Shown: positions 23,996 through 33,970 of the stretch, in pieces
Layout: every line of letters begins with the position of its first letter
Position numbering within the stretch: position 1 is the first letter of the stretch
Source of the DNA: Epiperipatus broadwayi
Taxonomy: Eukaryota; Onychophora; Udeonychophora; Euonychophora; Peripatidae
Direction: 5' to 3'
Length of the DNA: 64,000 bases
NCBI GenBank assembly: GCA_028023455.1
Contig: JAQFVV010006311.1
Coordinates: forward strand, 492,001 to 556,000
Notes under the pieces: generated by a model
Told to the model about the DNA's origin: nothing
What the model saw: only the letters and a program-made list of their open reading frames with translations
Database searches by the model: none
Program-made: the position numbers and the translations under genes

Positions 23996-24464
23996 TTAAA
24001 ACAAAAATTTATTGTAGCACAATGATATAGTTAATTAGTGTTATATTGTATTTCAGTTAATGAGATTACATAATTATTTTTTTTTATTAGTTTAAATGAC
24101 GGATCTTATATCATAACTGCTTTCTGTTTTGTAAAATTAATTACAATTAAAGGATATTAAATATATGTCCAACATTTAAAAACAAAAATTCTCTGAAGTA
24201 AATTCTTTCATGGATTTTTATAAAAACTAACACTTTATCTATCCTAAAATGATGACACGAAATCACAAACAATATATTTTATTATGCAATATACTATTTT
24301 TGCCCCCCCCCCAAATGATTATAATAGTAAACCAATGCCATGTATTCTTAATAGACCTTTTCCTCTTCCCCTGAATCAATTTCCTTAGAATAAATCAAAC
24401 ACAATCCTAGTGTTGAAGAAGCAATATATTAAAAAAATACAATATAAAATAATAAAAATATTAG
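23996..24464. other. No gene recognised; C10 run
   Basis: A C10 run lies at 24303-24312. Otherwise featureless up to the Penelope terminal repeat. Confidence 0.45.
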
Positions 24465-24575
24465 ACAAATCCAACTTTCTTATTACTGTTACAATGCTGG
24501 TTTAATTGAAATTAACCAATCTCAACCTTACAGTTTTGATTGACCAACAATCTTCTTTAGAGCTACAAGATATAT
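24465..24575 (-). repeat. Penelope-type terminal repeat with hammerhead-like motif (family 3), inverted
   Basis: On the minus strand: CTAAAGA (24560-24554), one unpaired A, stem GAUUG/CAAUC with loop UUGGU, then AAAAC where a hammerhead would have GAAAC. About 100 bp match, in opposite orientation, the repeat at 26815-26930 on the far side of the Penelope relic. Both copies have the G12 position changed to A after a C, consistent with CpG decay. Paired terminal repeats in inverted orientation are a known Penelope layout. Confidence 0.65.
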
Positions 24576-25476
24576 ATATATCCACTTAGTTTTTCCAACT
24601 GTTACTAATTTGAATTTAAATTATTTTTTTAAAATGTTGTATAATGTGTTCCTCTTTGTACTTTTTATATAACTAATTTTCTGTCTCTTATAAATTTATT
24701 ATTTCAAATTATTATTGTTATTGTTATTAAAATTGATAGTTTTTAAGCCAAAATCTTTATTTAATACAGGTTTGATACTATTTATAATAATATTTGATTT
24801 TTGTTTTTCTCATATCATTTGGGTACTGAATCATTCTAATGCTGTGCTTTTCAAATACATGTCTATTCCTTTGAATGTAAATAATATGTTTGAATATCTG
24901 GGACTCAAAGATTGTAGCAATTAAAATTTATGTAGCACCAAAATTTTTTAAAGGAGTATTATCATTGAGACCAATTATTAATAGTCCTAATTCTTATTTT
25001 AACATATTATCTAAATATTTAGCAAATATCATTTTTAAATATATATATTAATACTATTTGTAATTTATATATTAAGAATAATAAAGTTTTAATAAATGAA
25101 ATTAAAGATAAAGTGAATGAATATAATAATTATAAATTAACAAAGATCAAAAGAGATATTTTAATGTTTACATATATCAATGTAAAAAAAAGCTACTGAT
25201 TTAATACTTAGATATAAAATGGTTAAGAATAGAAATATAGATTTACCTATAAAATAATTAAAGGAGAATATTAAAATTTGTTGCAAAGAGTTAAGATTTG
25301 AATTTAATGACAAATATTACAAACAAAAAGGTTTGTTAATAGGAGCATTAAGTGGAATGTTGAATAATATTTACATGGAAGATTTAGAAGAGGCAATGTT
25401 AAAAAATAATAATACTCCAATTTTTTTAAAAAAAGATATGTGGACAATTATCTGCTAATATTTAATAAAAGTCAAA

Positions 25477-25617
25477 GTAATATTTACTGAGGCTATAACC
25501 TCGATAATATGTGTATAAAATGCGATAGTAGGGACCTTTACAGGTTACACCTGTAGAGGTCCCTACTATCACATTTTATATGCATATTATTGAGATTATA
25601 GCCTCAGTAAATATTAC
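25477..25617. repeat. Near-perfect 141-bp palindrome inserted in the Penelope relic
   Basis: Arms of about 69 bp (25477-25545 and 25549-25617) mirror each other with few mismatches; the loop is only 3 nt. Landmarks are GTAGGGACC / GGTCCCTAC at the centre and GTAATATTTACTGAGGC / GCCTCAGTAAATATTAC at the ends. It interrupts the reverse-transcriptase sequence, so it is younger than that copy. No coding capacity. Confidence 0.8.
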
Positions 25618-25720
25618 TTATGTAATCAATGTGCGTTTAATAAATTTATAATTAAAAGTCAAAGATAAATAATTAGGTAAAAATATTAAAAATTACTGTT
25701 GAAAAGGAAGAAATAATAAG

Positions 25721-25868
25721 TTATTAAAACAGGCAAAACTCTATGTAGTGCCAATCAGTGCAAGCCAGAGTAATCAATGGATGCTAGAAGGCTTGTGAAT
25801 AAAATCCCCTTCTAGTACCTACTTATCCAATATCCCCAGACTAGTTTCTAGCTTGTGATCATGTAAAA
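25721..25868 (-). mobile_element. HHR family-1 deletion derivative
   Basis: The element is flanked by a 10-bp duplication, AAATAATAAG, at 25711-25720 and 25869-25878. Read on the minus strand, a short piece of the family-1 5' end (ACATGATCAC) is joined directly to the second half of the hammerhead (AAGCTAGAAACTAGTC) and the family-1 3' sequence to TTTTGCCTG. The CUGAUGA half is gone, so it cannot cleave. Its own target duplication shows it moved in this deleted form. Confidence 0.7.
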
Positions 25869-26814
25869 AAATAATAAGCTTGTAAATTTGAATATAATGT
25901 TAATTAAATGCTATATAATGGTAAATATGATATAAAAACATCAATACATTAAAAAAGTAATATGCAAAAAATATTACTAATTGGCATTCTAATATAGATA
26001 AAAATATATAGTTAATATAGTAAGTTCTAAAGTTCTTCGAAGAATAAATTGTTACTCAAACAAGGCTGATAATAGACAAATAAAGTTAATAGAAGAGGAA
26101 CTTTTAAATAATGTTTATTCAATTAAGTTTATAAATAATAATATAAAGTTGGTAGAAAGTGAATTTTTTGTAATAATAATAATAATGAAGAAGAAAGCTT
26201 TAATAATGTTAAAAATAATAATAAATTTAATTATATGGGTATAAAAAATTGTAATAATAATATAGTTAAAAATATAAATAAAATTATAACTAAAATTAAT
26301 AAAAGTTTAATAATATAATAAGCTTTAAAACATATATATAAAAGAAAAAAACAATATTTTAGATAACAAATACATTAAAAATATATAATGAAAATCCAAA
26401 TAATGTTATAAATGGAGTGTAAAAAAGTGCAAACTTAACAATATTAAAACTAATTATGTTGGGAGAACAAAAAATTTGATTTACAGAAGATTACATCAAC
26501 ATAAATATGATTAAAAAAGACTGGTTTACTTACTCAATGGAACAGTACATTTATTTGAGAAGGAAAGTATTAACATGATTCAATATACAAATGACAAAGA
26601 AAAATCAAAGAAGCTATTCTTATAAATAGCATCAAACTTATATAAAATAAAGATTTTGGTCTCAAAATAATCTTGATTTAATTAGGTAGCAATAATAATT
26701 TTAAATAATACATTTATAAAAAATGTAAAATTATTTGTATAAAAAATAAAAAGAGAGTCACTATATAAATTCAAATTAGTGATAATTGGAAAAGCTGAAT
26801 AATAAAAAGATGAA

Positions 26815-26930
26815 TACATATCTTATACTTCTGAAGAAGATTGTTGATTAATCAAAACCATAAAGTTGAGGTTGATTAATTTTAATTAGATAAGCATTGT
26901 AACAGTAATAAGAAAGATGGACTTGTTTTT
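26815..26930 (+). repeat. Penelope-type terminal repeat with hammerhead-like motif (family 3)
   Basis: CTGAAGA at 26831-26837, an unpaired A, stem GAUUG (839-843) with UAAUC (849-853), then AAAAC. The G12 position (26854) is A. It follows the GIY-YIG domain of the Penelope relic and is the inverted partner of 24465-24575. Compared with a classical hammerhead there is one extra base between the core and stem II. Confidence 0.65.
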
Positions 26931-28403
26931 AATTTTTTATAATTTTATCAATGCATAAAGAAGGATTTATTGGTAAAACAAAATAAGTGAATGATTAGCC
27001 CTTCTAGAGATCATATAATCTTAGAGCACTAGAAGTGAGAACATGAGCTTTAATCTAGGAATCATTAGTTAGTTCTTGAGTTTATCCTTCTACTAAGCTA
27101 AACTGCACACAGCAATATAAATATATATATACTTCTAAATATACAGAAATTCTAAAAATACCAATTGATAATAGAAAATACAACAGTTGCTTTAAATAAT
27201 TTATAGATGTTACAGTTAATTACATACTTAACATTTGCATAATTATTTTTAATAATTGCCAATATTGCAATTGTAATTAAAATAGTTTCATATTACAGAC
27301 AGATGAAAAAACAAAATATAATTAATGGTGATTTTCTTCTTTTTTTTTTTTTAAAAAAAAAAAGAAGTTAAAATTAATTATTAAATCAAGTTTTTTTTAC
27401 CACTATACTTTTTATTATTATTTAATGCTATTAAGATTCTTAGAAAGATATTATAATATTATTATATTTAAAAGCATCAAAATCATTTAAATGTCATAAA
27501 TAATCATAAGCATTGATTCCTAAAATAATTTTAAAATTGATAATAAAAATTGACAAAATAACTAAATAAAATATATATAAAGTATTTTAATTTTAACACC
27601 TATCTGAAGTTTAAAAATAAAAAAATGATTAATAAAATTGCAAATTTATAAATTAAATATTTATATATTACAGATTTTTTTTTTTAAATATTGTTTAATT
27701 CAACCATCTCTTTACCTTTTAAATTTTATTCTAATATTTTACATTTTTATTTATATAAGGACCATTTATATAAGCCAGAAATCATATAATCTTAAAATTC
27801 TAATGTTGTCTACTAAATAGTTCCACACACACAGTAATTTATAGGAAATTAACTAGCTGTGTAAAAACTTAACAAAGCATACCAACTTCTTCGTTGTAGG
27901 TTTCATTCTATAATTACAAGAATGCGATTAATATTACGAAACATCAATCGATTGTCTTTAAAATTTAATATAATTGCATTAAATATCTGCCTGATTAATT
28001 AAAGAGTGCATTTATTCCAGTAGTGGATGAAAGCTTCCTGTATCAAAACTCAGTCTTTCTGGTATTTGAACTTCACATGAGCTCCTGGAAATAATAAAAA
28101 AATGCAGTGACCTGGTGATCCTATAAAAAGAATCTTGTGATAAAGTGATTGCCATATTCAGAATCTGGAGTTTGACTGTGGTTTGAATGAACCTTAAAAA
28201 TGTCTTTTCAGATCATAATAATATTTAGATTTTTTTTTGATAGCCAGCCCATGGCCCACATACCTAGATATCAAATATTGATCAGTAGAAAGCTATCTAG
28301 CCATTATTAGTTAAAAGATAAAAGTCAACCTGCACTAAATAGAAAGGCATCAATGTGATAATTATAACTATGTAAGATAGAATTAAAATTTAGGGCATTT
28401 TTC
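26931..28403. other. No gene recognised
   Basis: AT-rich with a T12/A12 self-complementary run at about 27340-27363. A 60-codon frame at 27638-27820 has no recognisable motif. Nothing else was identified. Confidence 0.45.
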
Positions 28404-28663
28404 ATCACTAATGGGGGTGGAGTGGAGAGGAGTGTCATATTCATAAAGCATCAACCCATTATATAGGACATAATGGTTTTTGCTTGGGAATTCACAAATA
28501 GTTTAAGCACTGCAAGTGAAAGCTGAATTTTTAATCACTAATGGGGGGGGGGTAAAGTTATGCTCCTATAGCACTATCTCATTATATATAATCTAATGAT
28601 TTATTATTTGAAAGTTCGTAAAAAATTCAAGCACCAGGAATAAAAGCTGGAATTGTGATGTAT
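28404..28663. repeat. Two-unit tandem repeat, 130-bp period
   Basis: ATCACTAATGGGGG occurs at 28404 and again at 28534. The sequence between the two starts is repeated with substitutions: GCATCAACCCATTATATA pairs with GCACTATCTCATTATATA, and GTTTAAGCACTGCAAGT with ATTCAAGCACCAGGAAT. The second unit includes a G10 run (28543-28552). The origin is unknown. Confidence 0.6.
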
Positions 28664-29994
28664 GAATTTTAATATCAAGAATCTGCCATTTTATCAATTG
28701 CTTTCAAGTAAAAGTGCTTTAATTAAACGAAAGTAAATTTTATTTTGCTATCTAAACGGAAAGAAATTTAATCGCTAATACAACAAAGTATAAATATTTA
28801 TCAAAAAATGCAATAAAAAGTAGAATAAACACAAAACTTGCATCTACAGTAAATTTATCAAACTGTTTATAAAACTTTAATTCAACATGAAGTGAAAAAT
28901 GTCAGAAGTAAAAATAATTTTTTATCGAAATTATTATTATTTTACAAATTTACTATTGTTTTTTGACTTTTTTTTAAAAAAATCTTTTATTATTAGTAAA
29001 AATATTTTAATTTATTGCTTTGGAAAAACGCTGCAGATTTCTAAAAATATTTTTAAAAAACTCTGTTAACTAAAAACACATGCTAGTTAACAAAAAAATA
29101 AACATTGAGTCTGTTCATGAAAGATTCTTCTGATAATAGATGTAATATAAAAAAAATTTGATGGAGAAAAAAAGAGAGAACTCTGGACCTTACATTTAAC
29201 ACTCTAAGTTTTATCATAGAAAGTGTCAGTAAATTAGTCACTTATAAAAGTGAAATAGTCCATTTCAATAATAATTTATTAACAATATATAGTGATTACA
29301 TCCTGATGAAAATAAAAATTGTACAATAACATGATTATATTAATGTTCTGTTTGACATCTAGCTAGAATGTGTTAATGTGAATACAACTGTTATACCACT
29401 TATGTGGTTGGGTATAGTGAAGAAAGTTTGTATAGTGTGTGAGATACTAAGAACTTGTTTAACATGGTTAGAGTGTTTTATATATGCATATTTTCTTTTA
29501 AAGTTGCCTAATCTAAAAGACTGGGTTTCACTATAAAAGTAAAATAGTTAATAATGAAAAATGCACACATTTTACCCTATATTAGGACAGAATTAAAGAA
29601 AGTTTAAGCTCATACAATGATAGCAAAACTGATATCCACAAATGAATTGATAAACATATTTTAAAGATGGTTTAACAAATCTTGGAGATTTGATTGATAA
29701 AATAATATGCTTAATATATTCTTAGTTACTATGTAAATAAATTAATAAAAGTTTTATAAACCTTGTTTATTAACTTGTTATGGTTTTAAATAAAAACTTT
29801 AATAACTAACACACACGCTCATATATTTACTATTACACATATGTCAGTAAAAATCAGTCATATGTCACATGACCTATATAGCTTGTATTACCAATATGTA
29901 ATATATAAAGAGCGTGCTAATAGCTCTAAACAAGCTTATTTATTTTATTTTTTATGATAAATGTTACAAGAGAAAATACCTGAAGTCTTTATCT
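28664..29994. other. No gene recognised; weak hairpin near 29.8 kb
   Basis: CACGCTC near 29815 and GAGCGTG near 29911 sit at the ends of an imperfect 100-bp inverted repeat. No coding frame or RNA gene was recognised elsewhere in the stretch. Confidence 0.4.
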
Positions 29995-30036
29995 ATAATG
30001 GTCCCCATCCCCAGAACAGTTTCGAGCTATGGCAAA
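29995..30036 (-). pseudogene. Fragment of an HHR family-1-like ribozyme
   Basis: The minus strand reads GCCATAGCTCGAAACTGTTC followed by TGGGG, matching the second half of the family-1 hammerhead (stem II 3' strand, GAAAC, stem III, stem I start). Unlike the other copies it keeps CGAAAC, the classical hammerhead context. The CUGAUGA half is missing. Confidence 0.45.
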
Positions 30037-30959
30037 TTTGAATAAATTTAAAATTATATATGAGCTAATAATAATATAAACATTTTAAGCTTAATAAATA
30101 ATTATTAGTAAGATTTCATGTATTTATTTAAAAAAAAAAAAAAACAATCTTCATTAATGTTGAGTGTGAGAATTGAATAATAGTAGGTTAAATTATGATA
30201 AAATTTAGGTTATTTTTATGCAATAAAAGTAAGAAATTCATAAAATAAAATAAACATTTAAAAAAATGTGTTAAGTGCAAATTATATATACATATTTGGA
30301 TTCATAGTAAAAGCAATGAGTAGATTACAAAAAGGAAAAATTCTAATGAAATAATATAAATTATAGAAACACAAAGAATAAACCCACAGCTGGATTTTTG
30401 ATAGAATTTCAGTTTTTGATAGAATACTGGGACTATATGGGTTGGTTGTACAAAGTTTTTTGCCCCCTAGAAATAAAATTGTCAAGTTTAATGGAGGAAT
30501 CTTATTTATAATGAAAACCAAATCAAATTATTTATGAATGTGTCAAAAATGTTTCATATAAATCATAATTTCTGCAGAAGTTGAAGATTTATAGAAAATG
30601 ACATCCAATGGACCAAAATGTGATTAATAAGGTGAGAAGCTAAAATTATATCTACATCACTCAATTTGTTATTACCCAAATAATAGTATGCTTTGTCTCT
30701 TTCTAAAACAGATCTTTTTTTTTTTTCTTTTCGATATATTAATTTCATTGTTTAATATGAAATTCAGATTAGGTTTTATTTATGATATTTTTCTTGTTTA
30801 TGTGAATTGTTGTTGGCAACATTCAAATAAATGTGTTTAAATCTTTTTTTAAAACATATAGTGTCAAATTCACTGGAGAAACTTTCTCTGAAAGTTAAAA
30901 ACTAATATAACCAGATTTTAAGTCAAATAAATAGAAATTTAAATATAAATATTTATAAA
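30037..30959. other. No gene recognised
   Basis: Two minus-strand open frames (30282-30521 and 30563-30748) were inspected. They lack recognisable motifs, start context or homology to elements in the window, so they are treated as chance. Confidence 0.4.
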
Positions 30960-31655
30960 CCACTAAGACATCACATGATCATCATTTCCTGTGGATATGT
31001 AAGCTGCTAATAACAAACTCTCCATACAATATTCCACCCAGTGCTAGCCATAGTAATCAATTGATGTTAGATGATTTTGTATACAATCTCTATCTAGCAC
31101 CTACTCATCCTATATCCCTATATTAGTTTCTAGTTTGTGGCTTTCATCAGTGAGGTGTTTTGGATGAATAGGGACTAGATAAGGATTTTATGCACAAATC
31201 CTCTGCATTCATTGATTACTATGGCATGCACTGACTGCCACTAATGTATGGAGAGTTTGCTAATGTTTTAACAGCATTGTAAGCATAGAAAATGGTGATC
31301 ATGTGAAATCTTAATGATTTAGTGTCAATCTTGCCAATAGGAATGATAGTGTCTACGGTTATTAAAAACCCAAACACACCAAAATGTATACACACTGAAC
31401 TGCTTTCAAATCTCTATAACTATGCAAAAAAATCAGCTGATTGAAAACATTAGATTAAGTTTTCATTTTAGGGTGGGGAATTACATTAGATCCAATACTC
31501 CTCACTGATGAAAGCCATAAGCTAGAAATTATTCTGGGGATATTAGATGAGTAGGTATTAAATAGGGATTTTATGCACAAACTTTCTGATATCTATTAAT
31601 TACTATGGCTTGCATTGGATGGTATTACTGCATGGAGAGTGTGCAATTATTACAT
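30960..31655. mobile_element. HHR family-1 element, inverted-plus-direct copy
   Basis: The first part (30960-31154) is family-1 sequence on the minus strand, from the 5' end through a degenerate hammerhead. The rest is a plus-strand unit that begins close to the position where the ribozyme would cut (about 31155), runs through the body to a second hammerhead at 31490-31550, and ends with the 3' sequence. It is more diverged than the copies at 41.5 and 61.1 kb. No clean target duplication was found. Confidence 0.7.
31490..31550 (+). ncRNA. Hammerhead-like ribozyme, family 1
   Basis: CTGATGA at 31505-31511; stem II AGC (513-515) with GCU (521-523), loop CAUAA, with an A facing A below it; GAAA at 31525-31528. 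The AGC/GCU stem compensates for GGC/GCC in the copy at 61.3 kb, which supports a selected helix. Stem I pairs CUCCUCA-type sequence upstream with UGGGGA downstream. Stem III is poorly paired, so this copy is probably weak or dead. Confidence 0.55.
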
Positions 31656-32636
31656 ATATTTATGCAAATTATTATAAGAGCTTTTAATAAATACAAAAAA
31701 TTAAATATACTTTATTTAAATAAGAAAATTAAAAATTACATTGTGGGTTTGTTACTAATTAAATAAAATATGATTTGAATTATAAAGTATTGAAAGTTTG
31801 ATGTTGATATATGTGATTTTATATAAAACTACAATCATGATAATTATTATTGGGACTTTGAGTTTGTGAGGAGAATATAGAAATTATTTTAGCTGAAGAA
31901 AAAAATATATAATCTATAAATATAGCCAAAATTTGAAATGAAATGTGATACCCAGAAAAGCTTGAATAATTGATACCAATACTGTGTTTGCTCTACACAT
32001 GATGCACTAAGAACAATAATCTGCTTTATCATTCTACTTGATAGCCATTAATAGTAAGCATAAAGTAATCAATGAATATAGATGATGACTTCAACCAATT
32101 CATTCATTAGTTTTTAATAACTTCTCCATCAATCAGAAAACATTAGTACACACACATATACATCTAGAAGCCAACTTTATATATATTGCAATCAGTTGGC
32201 TACATAGCTGTATTAAAACAATTATATAAGTTGACAGGATGTTCCTCACATTTATGGGGAAAATAGTATTTAATTTTCACACACCTATTTTTATAGTAAT
32301 AATAATGCTCTGAAATTAATTAAAAATTTTGTTTTCTTTCCAGCATGTTAGTAGGAACTTTCTAGACATTTTTTAAAATTAATTGTTAAACCTTTTTTCT
32401 TAATTATAGTATGCATATTTTAATATGTATTGTAAATTTTAAATGTTGGTAGAAATGAGAGAAAAGTATAAAATCATATAAATAATTTTTTTTGTTTTCT
32501 CTCTTCAATAATTTTATTTAATTACCAGTTGTTTTAATTTTAAAAAAAAAAGAAAAAAAAACACTTTCGCTTTTTCGTAAATTGTTTAATATTTAATTGT
32601 AATCTTTTAAGAGAGATAGTTTTATGTTTAAGAGTA
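31656..32636. other. No gene recognised
   Basis: A small hairpin (AGCCAACT near 32168 with AGTTGGCT near 32195) is the only structure seen. No protein or RNA gene was recognised. Confidence 0.4.
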
Positions 32637-33968
32637 CACCTGGGTCTCATTTTATGCGGTAGATAGGTCCCTCAGAAAATGCGCCCAAAAGAAATCACAC
32701 AAAAATAGACTTTCCTTGAAAAATAGGGGATATGTACTGTAATTTTCAAAAATCACATAAAAGCAAAGCAACAATGTAAAATTACTATAAAATTTGCATA
32801 AAATAATAAGGAAATAAAATATGACGAATAAAAAATTTAAAATTTGAAAAAAAAATGATACAAGACAAACTTTTTTTATTAACTTCAGTATTTAATTTTA
32901 TTTAAAACAATATATTTTTATGTGTTACAGTATTCTACATTTTTTCATACATGTACAGTATTTTAATCATTATCACTATTTGACATTATGCAGGTTTGTT
33001 TGTGAACTAGTAAGACATCAGATTAATTGCAAAAGGAAATACAACTAGTGCCAACTTCATTTTTTTTAATTGTAGTGGACTTGACCCAATTAAAGTGTTT
33101 TCCAATCACAGTTGATCCTTCCCATTTCACTAAGCAATCTAAAATTGAAATTTTTGTTTCCAAAAAAATTCAATTTCTTGGGTGTTTTTTCCTCTCCATT
33201 ACGGTAAACTAAAAGTTTAAAATAAAAATAAGAGCTTAGACTTATGATAATAAAAAGACACCTACTCACCACTGTTGAACAAAATTTAATTGAAACTAAC
33301 AATTAAAAATCAAATTCTTATTTTTGTCTTTAATTTTTTAATTTTCAATTGTTTAAAAATCAAATTTCATTGTTTCACATCACATTAATTTCAGATCACA
33401 TTATGTAATTTTTAATTTGTTAATTGCAATCAAAAATCAGATTTTAATTTTTAATTGTCAAATTTAATTGTGCCCATTGCTGTTACTCACCTATTAAAAA
33501 TAAACTTGTGGACACTAAATGATTAATTGATTATGTACTCTTTTTTTAAAAATCAAAAATAAAATATGATTTAAAATGCAAAAACAACAATATGCATAGT
33601 ATAAGCATCTATAAAGTTTGAACAGATTTACATTATAATCTTGTAAAATTTAAAGTATGTGTATATAAAATGGGGAAATACTAATTTTAAAATAATTATA
33701 AACTTCTTATTGCATAAAATCTATTACAGTACTATTATAAAGCACTGAAAATATTGAAATTATTAGATGGAAGTTGAACTCCAATAATACACTATTACTT
33801 TAAATATCATGTGTGAGTGTATGAAATTTATAATTATCAAAGCTCAACTTCTGATCTAATAATTTTATCACATAAAAGAAAACTGCATACAAAGATATTA
33901 AAAAGTAACATAAATCACATAACTTCAAAATCACATTAAAAAGATCTGCATAAAATGAGACCCGGATG
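32637..33968. mobile_element. TIR DNA transposon, 1.33 kb, no intact transposase
   Basis: The 21-bp inverted termini (CACCTGGGTCTCATTTTATG C at 32637-32657; complement at 33948-33968) match at 19 of 21 positions. TA flanks both ends at 32635-32636 and 33969-33970, as for Tc1/mariner-type elements. The interior has only short broken frames on both strands (33027-33212 plus; 33090-33302 minus) in which I see no DDE/D motif. The right third is shared with the copy at 1-402. It could be a non-autonomous derivative. Confidence 0.7.
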
Positions 33969-33970
33969 TA

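Larger units (their letters stand above)
24700..26760 (+). pseudogene. Penelope-like element: reverse transcriptase with GIY-YIG endonuclease, decayed
   Basis: Motifs appear in protein order on the plus strand. RPIINSPNSYFNILSKYLAN (from 24968) is the Penelope RPI..s.gs.ty.ls..La block. ILMFTYINV near 25160 stands where FDV.SLFT is expected. FEFNDKYYKQKGLLIGALSG (from 25297) and NNIYMEDLEEAML match F.fNg..Y.Q..G..mGs plus aNifme.lE; the YVDD-equivalent reads MWTIIC. ITVEKEE near 25700 and VLRRINCYSNKADN near 26040 continue the protein, and TNYVGRTKNLIYRRLHQHKY (about 26449-26508) is the GIY-YIG core with its R and H. Stops and frameshifts abound. A foldback (25477-25617) and an HHR family-1 fragment (25721-25868) have inserted into it. 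Confidence 0.85.

Noticed and set aside
28080-28200. GTGGTTTGAATGA as RNA polymerase III box B
   Set aside because: No box A at a suitable distance and no tRNA-like fold.
33027-33302. Opposed open frames as a pogo/Tigger-type transposase
   Set aside because: No helix-turn-helix or DDE pattern could be read; the frames are short and mutually antisense.
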